A DNA stretch of 64,000 nt from Paraburkholderia sp. HP33-1 (GTDB lineage: Bacteria > Pseudomonadota > Gammaproteobacteria > Burkholderiales > Burkholderiaceae): positions 1,674,001 to 1,738,000 of the forward strand of contig NZ_JAJEJR010000001.1 of assembly GCF_021390595.1 (NCBI RefSeq), in the 5' to 3' direction. Below the pieces are notes generated by a model. The model did not search any database and was not told the origin of the DNA. It saw nothing but the letters and a program-made list of their open reading frames with translations. The position numbers and the translations under genes were made by a program. Position 1 is the stretch's first letter, and every line of letters begins with the position of its first letter. Of the stretch, positions 35,284 to 44,825 are shown one piece after another.

Positions 35284-38200
35284 ATGTCTGCTACCAGCGT
35301 AAAAAGCGTGTGTCCTTATTGCGGCGTCGGCTGCGGCATGGTGCTGCACGTCGAGGACGGCCAGGTCGTGAAGATCGCCGGCGACAAGGAGCATCCGGCC
35401 AACTTCGGCAGGCTTTGCACGAAGGGGCAGTCGGCTCACGTCGCGCTGCGCAGGTCGGGCCGTCTCGAAGGCGCGTTCGTGCGTCACGCGCGCGACGAAG
35501 ACCCGGTACCGCTGCCGATGGCGCAGGCGTTGAGCAGCGCGGCTGCGCGACTGCGGCATCTGCTCGACGAGCATGGTCCCGATGCGCTGTCGTTTTATGT
35601 GTCGGGGCAGATGTCGCTCGAAGCGCAGTATCTGGTCAACAAGCTCGCGAAGGGCTTTATCGGCACGAACAATATCGAAGCGAACTCACGGTTGTGCATG
35701 GCAAGCGCGGCGAGCGGCTACAAGCTGTCGCTCGGCGCGGACGGCCCGCCCGGCTCGTACGAAGACTTCGATCACGCGGATCTGTTCTTCGTCAGCGGCG
35801 CGAATATGGCCGACTGTCATCCGATTCTGTTCCTGCGCATGATGGATCGCGTGAAAGCGGGCGCGAAGCTGATCGTCGTCGATCCGCGCCGCAACACGAC
35901 CGCCGAGAAAGCCGACCTGTTCCTGCAAATCAAACCCGGCACCGACCTCGCGCTGCTGAACGGCCTGCTGCATCTGCTGCATGAAAACGGCGCAACGGAT
36001 GCGGCCTTTATCGCTGAACACACCGAAGGCTGGGACGCGATGCCCGCGGTCCTCGCGGAGTACACGCCGGAGAACGTCGCCCGCATCACGGGCCTCGCCG
36101 CCGACGACATCCGCCGCGCCGCGCAAATGATCGCGTCGGCCAAAGACTGGATGAGCTGCTGGACGATGGGCCTTAACCAGAGCACGCACGGTACGTGGCA
36201 CACGAACGCGCTGTGCAATCTGCATCTGGCAACGGGCCGCATTTGCCGCCGCGGCAGCGGACCGTTCTCGCTGACCGGTCAGCCGAACGCGATGGGCGGC
36301 CGGGAAATGGGCTACATGGGCCCGGGTCTGCCGGGGCAGCGTTCGGCGCTGGTCGCCGAAGACCGGGCGTTCGTCGAAGAACTGTGGGGCATTGCACCAG
36401 GAACGCTGAAAGCAGACGCGGGCAACGGCACGATCGACCTGTTCGCGCGCATGGCCGCGGGCGACATCAAGGCGTGCTGGATCATCTGCACCAATCCGGT
36501 GGCGACGGTCCCGAACCGGCAGACCGCGATCGCCGGTTTGCGGGCGGCCGACCTCGTGATCGCGCAGGACGCGTTTCTCGACACCGAAACGAACCGCTAC
36601 GCCGACGTGCTGTTGCCCGGTGCGCTGTGGGCCGAAGCCGAAGGCGTGATGGTTAACTCGGAGCGCAATCTGACGCTGATGCAGCAGGCGGTCGAGCCGC
36701 CCGGTGCGGCGTTGCCCGACTGGCAGATCATCGCGCGCATCGCGTGTGAAATGGGCTTTGCCGATGCGTTCAGCTATGCGAGCGCCGACGAAGTGTTCGC
36801 CGAACTCACGCGCGCGGCGAACCCGGCGACGGGCTACGACCTGCGCGGCGCGAGCCATCGCCGACTGAAGGACACGCCGTTGCAATGGCCGGTCGCGTCG
36901 GCCGATTCGTCCGACCGCAATCCGGTTCGCTACCTGAATGACGGCGTGAGTCAGACGCTTAGGGAATCCGGCGATGGCAGCCGGGCGCGCCTTGCTTTTC
37001 CGACCGCCAGCGGCCGGGCGAAGTTTTTCGCACGCGCGTATGCGCCGGCGGCCGAGTTGCCCGATCGCGAGTTCCCGATCGTCCTGAACACGGGCCGCGT
37101 GCAGCATCAATGGCACACGATGACCAAGACCGGCAAGGTCGCGATGCTGAACAAGCTGAACCCCGGACCGTTCGTCGAGGTTCATCCGGACGACGCGGCC
37201 GAGCTCGGCATTCGTGCGAAAGACGCGGTCGAGATCCGTTCTCGGCGCGGTCGCGCGATCCTGCCCGCCGTCGTCACCGATCGCGTGAGTGCGGGCCAGT
37301 GCTTCGCGCCGATGCACTGGAACGACGTGTTCGGCGACGACCTGTGCATCAATGCGGTGACCAACGACGCGGTCGATCCGGTTTCGCAGCAGCCCGAACT
37401 GAAGGTCTGCGCCGTCGCGCTGAGTCCGGTGAGAACCGATCGGCTCGCTGACACGCCCGATGAACACGACGCACTCTCTCCCCCTGCCGACGCAGCGGCA
37501 TTAACGCTCAGCGCCAAGGATCAAGCCATGCCTCGTATCGAAGCCCTCACGAGTTTGCTGCAATTGTCGCCGGAGCCTGTGGTCGCGCCGTCGCTCAGCG
37601 ATGCTGAGCGCGCGTATCTGGCGGGCTTCGTCAATGGCCTGCGGTCTGCCGAAACACAAGGCCTCGACAGCGTGCCGGTGCTGCCGCACAGCGCGCCGAT
37701 CGATGCGGCGAAGCGGCTCTTTGTCGATGGCCTGCTCGCCGGGCTGTATAGCCGCAGCCCGACAGCGGTCCCGAGCTCAGCCACTGCATTGCCGAGCGTC
37801 GCGCAAGCGGAAGCATCACGCGAATCCGGCGTGCGCATCGTGCGCGCACGGCCGAAGGTCACGCTGTTGTGGGCCTCGCAAACGGGCAACACCGAATCGC
37901 TGACGGAGCGTTACGCGACGCGTCTGATGGAATCGGGCTTCGAGATCCGCACCGCGTGCATGGCCGACTTTCCGTTCGCGACGCTCGCGAAAGCGCAATA
38001 CGTGCTGCTGATGACGAGCACGTTCGGCGACGGCGATGCGCCCGACAACGCGCAGGATTTCTGGACCCAACTGAACGCCGATACGGCGCCGCGCCTCGAC
38101 GGCGTGCGCTTCGCGGTGCTTGCGCTCGGCGATCGCAACTACGATCAGTTCTGCGGTCACGGTCGCCGTCTCGACGAGCGTCTCGCCGCGCAGGGCGCGC

Positions 38201-39468
38201 TGCGTCTGATCGGGCGCGTCGATTGCGATAGCGAATATCAACAGAGTGCCGACGCGTGGCTCGAACGCGTGATCGTGTGCATCAAGGAAGCGGACGTCGC
38301 GCTGCATGCGGTGCCCCCGGGCGGCATGATCAACGCGGTGGTGGGCGCTGTGCCGACGAAGGCGCGGCCGGCCGCGTCGCGCGTCGTCGGCAATCTGCGC
38401 CTGAACCGGCAGGGCACCGCGAAGGATACGCGCTGCGTGTCGCTGCAAACGGGCGAGACGAACCTCGAATACGAAGCCGGCGATGCGCTCGGCGTGTGGC
38501 CCAGCAACTGCCCCGAACTCGTCGACGAACTGATCGCGCTGAGCGGTCTGCACGCAGAGGCGCCGGTGCACGTAGCGGGCATCGGCGAGATGCGGCTCGC
38601 CGATGCGCTCGGCAAGCACTACGAGATCGCGCGGCCGAGCGCCGAAGCGCTCGGGCTCGTTGCCGCTCGCAGCAGTAACAGCACGCTGCGCGATCTGCTT
38701 GCGCCCGAACGCAAGGCCGATCTGAAGCAATGGCTGTGGGGACAGCAGCTCGCCGATGTGTTGCACGAATTCCCGGTGAGCCTGACGGCCGCCGAGCTGA
38801 CGGGCATGCTCAAGCGCCTGCAGCCGCGTCTGTATTCGATCGCATCGAGCCCCAAGGCACATCTGGGCGAAGTGCATCTGACGGTATCGGCGGTGCGTTA
38901 CAACAATGGGCGACGGCATCGCAAGGGCGTGTCGTCCACGTTTCTCGCGGATCGCGCCGGCGACATTGACGTGCCCGTGTTCGTGCAGAAGTCGGCACAC
39001 TTTCGTCCTCCTCATCAATCGGACACGCCGATGATCATGGTCGGACCAGGCACCGGCGTTGCACCGTTTCGCGGCTTTCTGCACGAACGGCAGGCACGTG
39101 GCGAACGCGGACGCAACTGGCTGTTCTTCGGCGAACAGCATGCCGCGACCGACTTCTACTATCGCGACGAACTCGAAGCGATGCGCGCGAGCGGTCTGCT
39201 GAGCCGACTCGACGTCGCGTTCTCACGCGACCAGGCCGACAAGATCTACGTGCAGGACCGCATGCGCGAACACGGTGCGCAACTGTGGGCATGGCTCGAA
39301 GACGGTGCGCATTTCTATGTGTGCGGCGACGCAAACCGGATGGCGCGCGACGTCGATGCGGCATTGAAGGATGTGATCTCGACACACGGCGGCATGAGCG
39401 AAGAGAAAGCACACGAATACGTGAGTCGTTTGACGCGCGAAAAGCGCTATGCACGCGACGTGTATTGA
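35284..39468 (+). CDS. nasA: Nitrate reductase catalytic subunit fused to CysJ-like flavoreductase
   Basis: A 1394-residue fusion. Residues 1-735 are an assimilatory molybdopterin nitrate reductase: N-terminal [4Fe-4S] ligands C10, C13, C17 and C45, then EANSRLCMASA, GANMADCHPI, and a C-terminal dinucleotide-binding domain (LNTGRVQHQWHTMT, core GRVQHQWH). A linker like the CysJ N-terminus follows. Flavodoxin starts near residue 857 (WASQTGNTESL). The ferredoxin-reductase half has RLYSIASSP (about 1181) and GPGTGVAPFRGF (about 1254). NADPH electrons can thus pass through FAD, FMN and the iron-sulfur cluster to the molybdenum site in one chain, reducing nitrate to nitrite for NirBD. ATG 35284 starts MSATSVKSVCPYC; TTG 35278 is an unneeded alternative. 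Confidence 0.94.
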   Translation: MSATSVKSVCPYCGVGCGMVLHVEDGQVVKIAGDKEHPANFGRLCTKGQSAHVALRRSGRLEGAFVRHARDEDPVPLPMAQALSSAAARLRHLLDEHGPDALSFYVSGQMSLEAQYLVNKLAKGFIGTNNIEANSRLCMASAASGYKLSLGADGPPGSYEDFDHADLFFVSGANMADCHPILFLRMMDRVKAGAKLIVVDPRRNTTAEKADLFLQIKPGTDLALLNGLLHLLHENGATDAAFIAEHTEGWDAMPAVLAEYTPENVARITGLAADDIRRAAQMIASAKDWMSCWTMGLNQSTHGTWHTNALCNLHLATGRICRRGSGPFSLTGQPNAMGGREMGYMGPGLPGQRSALVAEDRAFVEELWGIAPGTLKADAGNGTIDLFARMAAGDIKACWIICTNPVATVPNRQTAIAGLRAADLVIAQDAFLDTETNRYADVLLPGALWAEAEGVMVNSERNLTLMQQAVEPPGAALPDWQIIARIACEMGFADAFSYASADEVFAELTRAANPATGYDLRGASHRRLKDTPLQWPVASADSSDRNPVRYLNDGVSQTLRESGDGSRARLAFPTASGRAKFFARAYAPAAELPDREFPIVLNTGRVQHQWHTMTKTGKVAMLNKLNPGPFVEVHPDDAAELGIRAKDAVEIRSRRGRAILPAVVTDRVSAGQCFAPMHWNDVFGDDLCINAVTNDAVDPVSQQPELKVCAVALSPVRTDRLADTPDEHDALSPPADAAALTLSAKDQAMPRIEALTSLLQLSPEPVVAPSLSDAERAYLAGFVNGLRSAETQGLDSVPVLPHSAPIDAAKRLFVDGLLAGLYSRSPTAVPSSATALPSVAQAEASRESGVRIVRARPKVTLLWASQTGNTESLTERYATRLMESGFEIRTACMADFPFATLAKAQYVLLMTSTFGDGDAPDNAQDFWTQLNADTAPRLDGVRFAVLALGDRNYDQFCGHGRRLDERLAAQGALRLIGRVDCDSEYQQSADAWLERVIVCIKEADVALHAVPPGGMINAVVGAVPTKARPAASRVVGNLRLNRQGTAKDTRCVSLQTGETNLEYEAGDALGVWPSNCPELVDELIALSGLHAEAPVHVAGIGEMRLADALGKHYEIARPSAEALGLVAARSSNSTLRDLLAPERKADLKQWLWGQQLADVLHEFPVSLTAAELTGMLKRLQPRLYSIASSPKAHLGEVHLTVSAVRYNNGRRHRKGVSSTFLADRAGDIDVPVFVQKSAHFRPPHQSDTPMIMVGPGTGVAPFRGFLHERQARGERGRNWLFFGEQHAATDFYYRDELEAMRASGLLSRLDVAFSRDQADKIYVQDRMREHGAQLWAWLEDGAHFYVCGDANRMARDVDAALKDVISTHGGMSEEKAHEYVSRLTREKRYARDVY

Positions 39469-39513
39469 GCCGTGGACTCATGCGGCTGGAAAGCAGCGAA
39501 ATGAGCGGCGAGA

Positions 39514-39530
39514 TGGCATGACGCTTGCAT
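39514..39530 (+). promoter_or_regulatory. Sigma-54 promoter for the NarK-type transporter
   Basis: TGGCAT-GACGC-TTGCAT, with GG (39515-39516) and GC (39527-39528) separated by ten bases, matches the sigma-54 consensus except for one base. It lies about 100 bases before ATG 39629. No ANTAR hairpin pair or terminator is seen in this leader, unlike nirB and cobA. Confidence 0.7.
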
Positions 39531-39628
39531 GTTGAACCCTGATGAAAAAATCTGGGCGACATGCCGGTGCAAAAGATTAGTAACGCAGAAACCGGATTAC
39601 CAGGCAACTTGTTTAGTGAGGATATCTG

Positions 39629-40996
39629 ATGAAAAACGTGATGCAATCTCTGCGGAGCGGTGACTGGCGCGCACTCGTCGCCTGCTTCCTGTATTTCGAC
39701 ACGGGCTTCACTGTCTGGGTGCTGTACGGGCCGCTCGCGCCGTTCATCAGCAAGAGCATCACGATGACGCCCGCGCAGCAGGGTCTGCTCGTCGCGGTGC
39801 CGGTGTTGTCCGCGGCGATTCTGCGCGTGACGCTCGGCAATCTGTATCAGTCGGCGCACGGCAAACGCATCGCGTTGATGGGCGTGCTGCTATCGGCGGT
39901 GCCGACGATCGTGCTGCCGTTGCTGCAAGCGGTGCCGTCGTACGAAATGCTACTGGTGCTCGGCGTGTTCCTCGGCGTGGGCGGCGCCAGCTTCGCGGTC
40001 GCGCTGCCGATGGCCGGCAGCAACTATCCGCCGAAAGTGCAGGGGCTTGTGTTGGGGCTGGCCGCGGCCGGCAATATCGGGGCGGTGCTCGACGGCTTCC
40101 TGTTCCCGCAACTGGCGACGCGCTACGGTTGGCAATTCGCGGCCGGCGGCGCCTTGCCGCTGCTCGCGATCGCTGCGATCACGCTGTACTTCTGGGCCAA
40201 CGACGCGGGCGTCAAAACCGGCAGCGTGCTGCGCGCCTTCGGCAGCTTTGCGACGACGTTCGTGGGCCTGATCGTGCTCGTGCTGCTCGTCGAAGCGGGG
40301 CTATTCGGCGCGGGCAAGACCGGCGTGTTGCTGTTGCCGGTGGTCGGCGCGCTGCTCGCGATCGCGGTGCTGCCCCAACGCTACCGCTCGGTGCTCGCCG
40401 AGCGCGATACGTGGGTCATCATGCTCGTCTATAGCATCACGTTCGGCGGTTTCGTCGGCATGTCCTCGTATGTGTCGCTGCTGCTCACCAATCTGTACCA
40501 GCTGTCGAAAATCGACGCGGGTCTGTTCATGGCGCTGCTCGCCGCGACCGGCGCGATTGTGCGTCCGCTCGGCGGGCTGGTTGCCGACCGCGTGTCGGGC
40601 GTACGCGCGCTGACCGTGCTTCTCGCGGTGATCGCGATCTGCGACTTCCTGTTCGCCTCGGCGATGCCATCGTTCGCGGGGGGCATCGCGCTGCTGCTAT
40701 GCATGTACGTCGCGTTCGGTCTCGGCAATGGCGCAACGTTCCAGCTCGTGCCGCATCGCTGGGCTGGCCGCACCGGTCTGATGTCGGGCATCGTCGGCGC
40801 GGCGGGTGGCATCGGCGGCTTCTATCTGCCGGTCGTGATGGGCATCGCGAAGGAGAGCACCGGCAGTTACCAGATGGGCTTTGCGACGTTCGGCACGTTG
40901 TCCGCCTGCGCGTTTCTCGCGATCGTCGCGCTGCGCCGGCCGTGGATGGCGTGGTCGATGCAAAGCAGCGTCATGCATGCGCACGCGACGGAGTAA
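39629..40996 (+). CDS. MFS nitrate/nitrite transporter, NarK/NasA type
   Basis: A 455-residue, twelve-segment major facilitator protein. The start (GAGGAT upstream of ATG 39629) leads into LVACFLYFDTGFTVWVLYG. Nitrate-signature-like segments are seen around GVGGASFAVALPMAGSNYPP and GNGATFQLVPHRW, where nitrate/nitrite porters have their GxxNxGGG-type and Phe/Arg-rich motifs. It follows nasA and has its own sigma-54 promoter, so nitrate uptake for assimilation is the likely role. The narK symbol is withheld because subfamily and direction of transport cannot be told. Confidence 0.88.
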   Translation: MKNVMQSLRSGDWRALVACFLYFDTGFTVWVLYGPLAPFISKSITMTPAQQGLLVAVPVLSAAILRVTLGNLYQSAHGKRIALMGVLLSAVPTIVLPLLQAVPSYEMLLVLGVFLGVGGASFAVALPMAGSNYPPKVQGLVLGLAAAGNIGAVLDGFLFPQLATRYGWQFAAGGALPLLAIAAITLYFWANDAGVKTGSVLRAFGSFATTFVGLIVLVLLVEAGLFGAGKTGVLLLPVVGALLAIAVLPQRYRSVLAERDTWVIMLVYSITFGGFVGMSSYVSLLLTNLYQLSKIDAGLFMALLAATGAIVRPLGGLVADRVSGVRALTVLLAVIAICDFLFASAMPSFAGGIALLLCMYVAFGLGNGATFQLVPHRWAGRTGLMSGIVGAAGGIGGFYLPVVMGIAKESTGSYQMGFATFGTLSACAFLAIVALRRPWMAWSMQSSVMHAHATE

Positions 40997-41112
40997 AGCA
41001 CGGCGTGCCGCGTTCGATCGTCACGGCGCCGCACGCGTGGCTTGGGAAAAAGCACAGTCGAATACTTGCCTATCGCGGATGAAGTTTCCAATATGCAGTC
41101 AGGAGGCTGCAT

Positions 41113-41574
41113 ATGAACTCATCGACCGATCGCATCGAAAAGCAGATTCTGTTGAAAGCGCCGCGCTCGCGCGTTTGGCGCGCGCTGTCCGACGCCGAGG
41201 AATTCGGTAAATGGTTCGGCGTGAATCTGACCGGCAAGCAGTTCGTCGCGGGACAATCCACGCAGGGGCACATCACCTATCCGGGCTATGAGCATCTGGT
41301 GATGAACGTGCTAGTCGAGCGCGTCGAGCCCGAGCATCACTTGTCGTTTCGCTGGCATCCGGCCGCGATCGATATCACGGTCGACTACACGCCGGAGCCG
41401 ACCACCCTCGTGGAATTCGACCTGACCGAGGTCGAGTCCGGCACGCTGCTGCGCGTCGTCGAATCGGGCTTTGATCAGTTGCCGGTCGAGCGCCGCGCGC
41501 AAGCGTTCCGGTTGAACGAGGGTGGTTGGGAACAGCAGATGGGCAACATCGAACGATATGTCGGCGCGAGCTAA
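41113..41574 (+). CDS. SRPBCC/AHSA1 domain protein
   Basis: A 153-residue START-like ligand-binding fold: EKQILLKAPRSRVWRALSD, WFGVNLTGKQF, FRWHP and GGWEQQMGNIERYV are AHSA1 family marks. AGGAGG lies seven bases before ATG 41113. Its last 17 bases overlap the start of an ArsR-type regulator. Such pairs are common; the ligand is unknown. It is cytoplasmic. Confidence 0.9.
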   Translation: MNSSTDRIEKQILLKAPRSRVWRALSDAEEFGKWFGVNLTGKQFVAGQSTQGHITYPGYEHLVMNVLVERVEPEHHLSFRWHPAAIDITVDYTPEPTTLVEFDLTEVESGTLLRVVESGFDQLPVERRAQAFRLNEGGWEQQMGNIERYVGAS

Positions 41575-41923
41575 GGCCGCCTCCGCGAAGGCGGGCCTCA
41601 AGGCGGCGACACTGAGCAGTTCGGCGCCGGTTTTCGCGGCGCTCGGTGACGAGACCCGCCTGCGCCTCGTCGCGGCCTTGTGCGCAGGCAGCGCGATGTC
41701 GATCGCGCAATTGACGGCCGGCACGGACATCACACGGCAGTCGGTCACGCAGCATCTGCAGGTGCTCGCGCAGGCGGGCCTCGTGCACGACGTGAAGGTG
41801 GGACGCGAACGCCTGTGGGCGTTCGAGCCCACGCATCTCGACGCGGCGCGGCGCGCGCTCGACGCGATTTCGCAGCAATGGGATCAGGCGCTGCTGAAGC
41901 TGAAGACGATGGTCGAAGAATGA
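41558..41923 (+). CDS. ArsR-family transcriptional regulator
   Basis: A 121-residue winged-helix protein starting at ATG 41558 inside the end of the SRPBCC gene. VFAALGDETRLRLVAALC is the opening helix pair, and ITRQSVTQHLQVLAQAGLV the recognition helix and turn. There is no metal-binding CxC in helix 3. With its overlapping partner, it probably represses its own operon. The partner overlap implies coupled translation. Confidence 0.9.
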   Translation: MSARAKAASAKAGLKAATLSSSAPVFAALGDETRLRLVAALCAGSAMSIAQLTAGTDITRQSVTQHLQVLAQAGLVHDVKVGRERLWAFEPTHLDAARRALDAISQQWDQALLKLKTMVEE

Positions 41924-42077
41924 CGGGCGACGGCGACGCTCGCAGATTTTGCCGATCCGCGGCGGTGCGCCTGGGTGGAGTGACGCATCGAGCGAAAGAA
42001 CGCCAAGGGGCCAGAAACTGGCCCCAGAACCGTTGCAAAAAGAGGGAAGAAACGCGGGAATAAAAGCCGGCGCGCGT

Positions 42078-42443
42078 CTAATCAGCAATGCGCTTGTCGG
42101 CCAGCGCGCTCTGGCAGTCGGCCAGAACCTGCCTGACGAGCCGCGCCTGCGGGTCGAGTTCGTCGGTGTCGAGAATTTCCTCGACCGCGTCGCGTGCCCA
42201 GTCGGTGTCGACGAACCGCGCATGGCGCCGCGCGATTTCGACCGCGGTGGCCGACAGCTTGGCGATACACAGCCAGTCGGCCTCGCGCGCGCGGCGGTCG
42301 AGCCACTTATGCGCGGCCTGTACGTGAAACGCCGCGTCGGGCCAGTCTTCGTTCAGGTAATAGGCGCCGAGGCTTCCGCATGTGAGCCAGCACAACAGCT
42401 CCAGGCGGTCACGGGGACTCAGATGTTGGCGTACATCACTCAT
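42078..42443 (-). CDS. Conserved-looking hypothetical protein, 121 residues
   Basis: An all-helical, acidic soluble protein (MSDVRQHLSPRDRLELLCWL start) with no signal peptide, membrane segment or family motif that I recognise. Codon use is that of a real gene and the frame is isolated from other genes. It lies convergent with the ArsR gene and upstream of tam in the opposite sense of no clear operon. Confidence 0.6.
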   Translation of the reverse strand: MSDVRQHLSPRDRLELLCWLTCGSLGAYYLNEDWPDAAFHVQAAHKWLDRRAREADWLCIAKLSATAVEIARRHARFVDTDWARDAVEEILDTDELDPQARLVRQVLADCQSALADKRIAD

Positions 42444-42648
42444 GGCGACGCTCGCTGCAGTAAATGGCTTCCCGGTGAGGCCGGCGGGCGCCGTCCTCCG
42501 CTTTTATTAACATTAGCATGCCGTATTCCCGGGCGGCAATTCCTGTCCAACCCTGGCGCGCAACGCGGCCACAGGCGGGCTTCGAGCGACGCATCAACAA
42601 GCTGCGCCGGCGCCCCGAACGACCCGCGGGCGATCTGCCGGAGCGGCT

Positions 42649-43446
42649 TCAGCGCTTGCCGCGCGTCGCCACGATGAAAAGCCGCGGAAACGGCAGCAGC
42701 ACCGTGCCGTCGGCGAGCGCCGGGTAGGCCCTGGCGATTTCGTCGCGATAGCGTTGCAGGAACGGGCCGCGCTCGGCGTCGTCGAGCGCGGCGAGAAACG
42801 GCCGCAGCGCGCTGCCCTTGAACCATTCGACCACCGCGTCCGCGCCCGCGAGCGGGTGGTGGTACACCGTGCGCCACACGTCGACACGCGCGCACAGCGG
42901 TTTGAGAAGCGCGTAGTACCAGCTCGCGTCGTGGCGCATCGCACGCTCGACGCCCGTCAGCTTTGGCGTCCACGGCCCGTCGGCGGCGATTTCGCGCAGC
43001 AGCCGGTGCGCGGGTTCGTCGAGATTGTCGGGCATCTGCACGGCGAGGCTGCCGCCCGCGGCCAGTTTTGCGACCAGGGCGGGGAACAGCCGTTCGTGGT
43101 CCGGCACCCATTGCAGCACCGCGTTCGCGAGGATCACGTCGTAGGGGCCGGGCGCGTCCCAAGTCGAAACGTCGCCGATCTCGAAGCGCAATTGCGGCAG
43201 ACGCTCGCGGGCCGCCGCGATCATGTCGGCGGAGCTGTCGATGCCGCTGACCGCTGCGCCCGGCAGCCGCCCTACCAGCACCTCGGTCGAATTACCGGGC
43301 CCGCAGCCGATGTCGACCGCGAGCCGCGCGCCGTCCACCGGCACCGCCGCGAGCAGATCGCGCACCGGGCGCGTGCGCTCGTTCTCGAACAGCATGTACT
43401 GCTTCGCGTGCCAGTCGCCAGGCTCCTGGGTGGTTTTTCCGGCCAT
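42649..43446 (-). CDS. tam: Trans-aconitate 2-methyltransferase
   Basis: A 265-residue SAM-dependent methyltransferase. VDIGCGPGNSTEVLV is motif I, GIDSSADMIAAAR motif II, and NAVLQWVPDHE the post-II region. The N-terminal WHAKQYMLFENERTRP is characteristic of Tam, which methylates trans-aconitate and so removes an inhibitor of aconitase. AAGGAG precedes ATG 43446. It is divergent from the LysR gene, with about 90 bases between them, and may be its target. Confidence 0.92.
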   Translation of the reverse strand: MAGKTTQEPGDWHAKQYMLFENERTRPVRDLLAAVPVDGARLAVDIGCGPGNSTEVLVGRLPGAAVSGIDSSADMIAAARERLPQLRFEIGDVSTWDAPGPYDVILANAVLQWVPDHERLFPALVAKLAAGGSLAVQMPDNLDEPAHRLLREIAADGPWTPKLTGVERAMRHDASWYYALLKPLCARVDVWRTVYHHPLAGADAVVEWFKGSALRPFLAALDDAERGPFLQRYRDEIARAYPALADGTVLLPFPRLFIVATRGKR

Positions 43447-43539
43447 TGCTCGCTCCTTAGTGGGTTCCGTACGGCCATTCTCGGCCGCTCGCGGGGCAGC
43501 GTAAAATGAATTTATGATTCCGATTGCTTCATTTTTCTA

Positions 43540-44439
43540 ATGAAAATCGACACCCTCGGCGTGCAGGCTTTCGTCGCGATTGCCGATCGCGGCAGCTTCC
43601 AGAGTGCGGCCGATTCGCTGCACGTTACGCAAACGGCGATCACGCAGCGGCTGCGCAAGCTCGAAACCTATCTCGGCGTCACGCTGATCGAGCGCACCAC
43701 GCGGTCGATGGCGCTGACCGAAATCGGCCGCAACTTTCTGCCGCAGGCGCGCCGGCTGCTCGGCGAACTCGCCGAAGCGCTGGTCGAGATTCGCGAAACG
43801 GGGATCGCGCGGCGCGGCGACGTGTCGATCGCGTGCGTGCCGACCGTCGGCGTGCAGTATCTGCCGCGCATCCTGCAGGCGTATTCGGCGCGCTATCCGC
43901 ATAACCGCATCAAGATTCTCGATCACGCGTCGTCGGCGGTGGAGGAGGCGGTGCTGCGCCGGGAGGTCGAGTTCGGCATCAATATCGCGCGCGAGCATCA
44001 TCCCGATCTCGCGACCGTGCCGCTCACCGAAGACCGCTACGTGGTGATCTGCCACGAGGATCATCCGCTCGCGAAGCGGCGGCGCATCGCCTGGCGGCAG
44101 TTGCAGGCGTTCCCGCTAATTTTCGCCGGCGAGGTCAGCGGCAACCGCGCGTTGCTCGACGTCGCACTGGAATCGAGCGGACTCGCGCTGCGATCGTTTT
44201 ACGAGGTGCAGCGCAGTTCGACCGCGCTCGGGCTCGTCGCGCAACGCGTCGGCGTGGCCGTGGTGCCGGCGCTCGCGTTGCAGAAGGGCGCGTATCCGAC
44301 TGTGCGCACTGTCGAGCTCACGCAACCCACCGTGTCGCGCACGCTGGTGCTCGTCGCGCGCAAGACCGCCCAGTTATCGCCAGCCGCGCAGGCGCTGTAC
44401 GACATGATCCGCGAGCAGGCTACGCCGAGAATCGCATGA
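43540..44439 (+). CDS. LysR-family transcriptional regulator
   Basis: A 299-residue regulator with an N-terminal winged helix (FVAIADRGSFQSAADSLHVTQTAITQRLRKLE, core SFQSAADSLHVTQTAI) and a C-terminal periplasmic-binding-like effector domain (VSIACVPTVGVQYLP to VGVAVVPALAL). It is divergent from tam, the usual layout for a LysR protein and its target. The inducer is unknown. Confidence 0.93.
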   Translation: MKIDTLGVQAFVAIADRGSFQSAADSLHVTQTAITQRLRKLETYLGVTLIERTTRSMALTEIGRNFLPQARRLLGELAEALVEIRETGIARRGDVSIACVPTVGVQYLPRILQAYSARYPHNRIKILDHASSAVEEAVLRREVEFGINIAREHHPDLATVPLTEDRYVVICHEDHPLAKRRRIAWRQLQAFPLIFAGEVSGNRALLDVALESSGLALRSFYEVQRSSTALGLVAQRVGVAVVPALALQKGAYPTVRTVELTQPTVSRTLVLVARKTAQLSPAAQALYDMIREQATPRIA

Positions 44440-44610
44440 CGGTGCGCCCTGTGCGGCGGCACGGGCAAGGTGCTGCAGGGTATCGGCGGTGGCTGACGTT
44501 AGGGAGAATGCCTCGGCATTGATCAATGCGCCGCGTAGCATCCAGGCGTTTGAAAAAGCTGCAAAGTGCCGTGCGGGCCGGATAGCCCGGCGTTCCGGGA
44601 ACCACGCCGC

Positions 44611-44772
44611 ACGTATAGCGAAGCGACCGCGGAACGCATCGACGAGGCGGTTCACAGTCTTGTGCGGGCTGCACTGGATCGCGCGCCGAGTATTTTGACG
44701 AATCGCCGCAGCATGCTTCGGCGCCCCTCGAAATCGATGAACAGACGGCTTTGCAACCGCGGCAGCCGCTAG
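44611..44772 (+). pseudogene. Degenerate C-terminal fragment of an FtsH-like protease
   Basis: The stretch TYSEATAERIDEAVHSLVRA and the following ALDRAPSILTNRR (44611-44710) match the end of FtsH-type AAA proteases (YSEATA.xID.AVRxLV.AALxRATxIL). After that the likeness moves to another frame (IDEQTALQP), so a frameshift is present. No upstream ATPase or protease domain remains. The rest of 44440-44825 holds nothing I can support. It is a leftover of an accessory ftsH gene. Confidence 0.5.
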
Positions 44773-44825
44773 ATTGCTTACGCTTCGAAGTTCACCCAGA
44801 GAAAGCGCTCATGCAAGCGTCGGCA

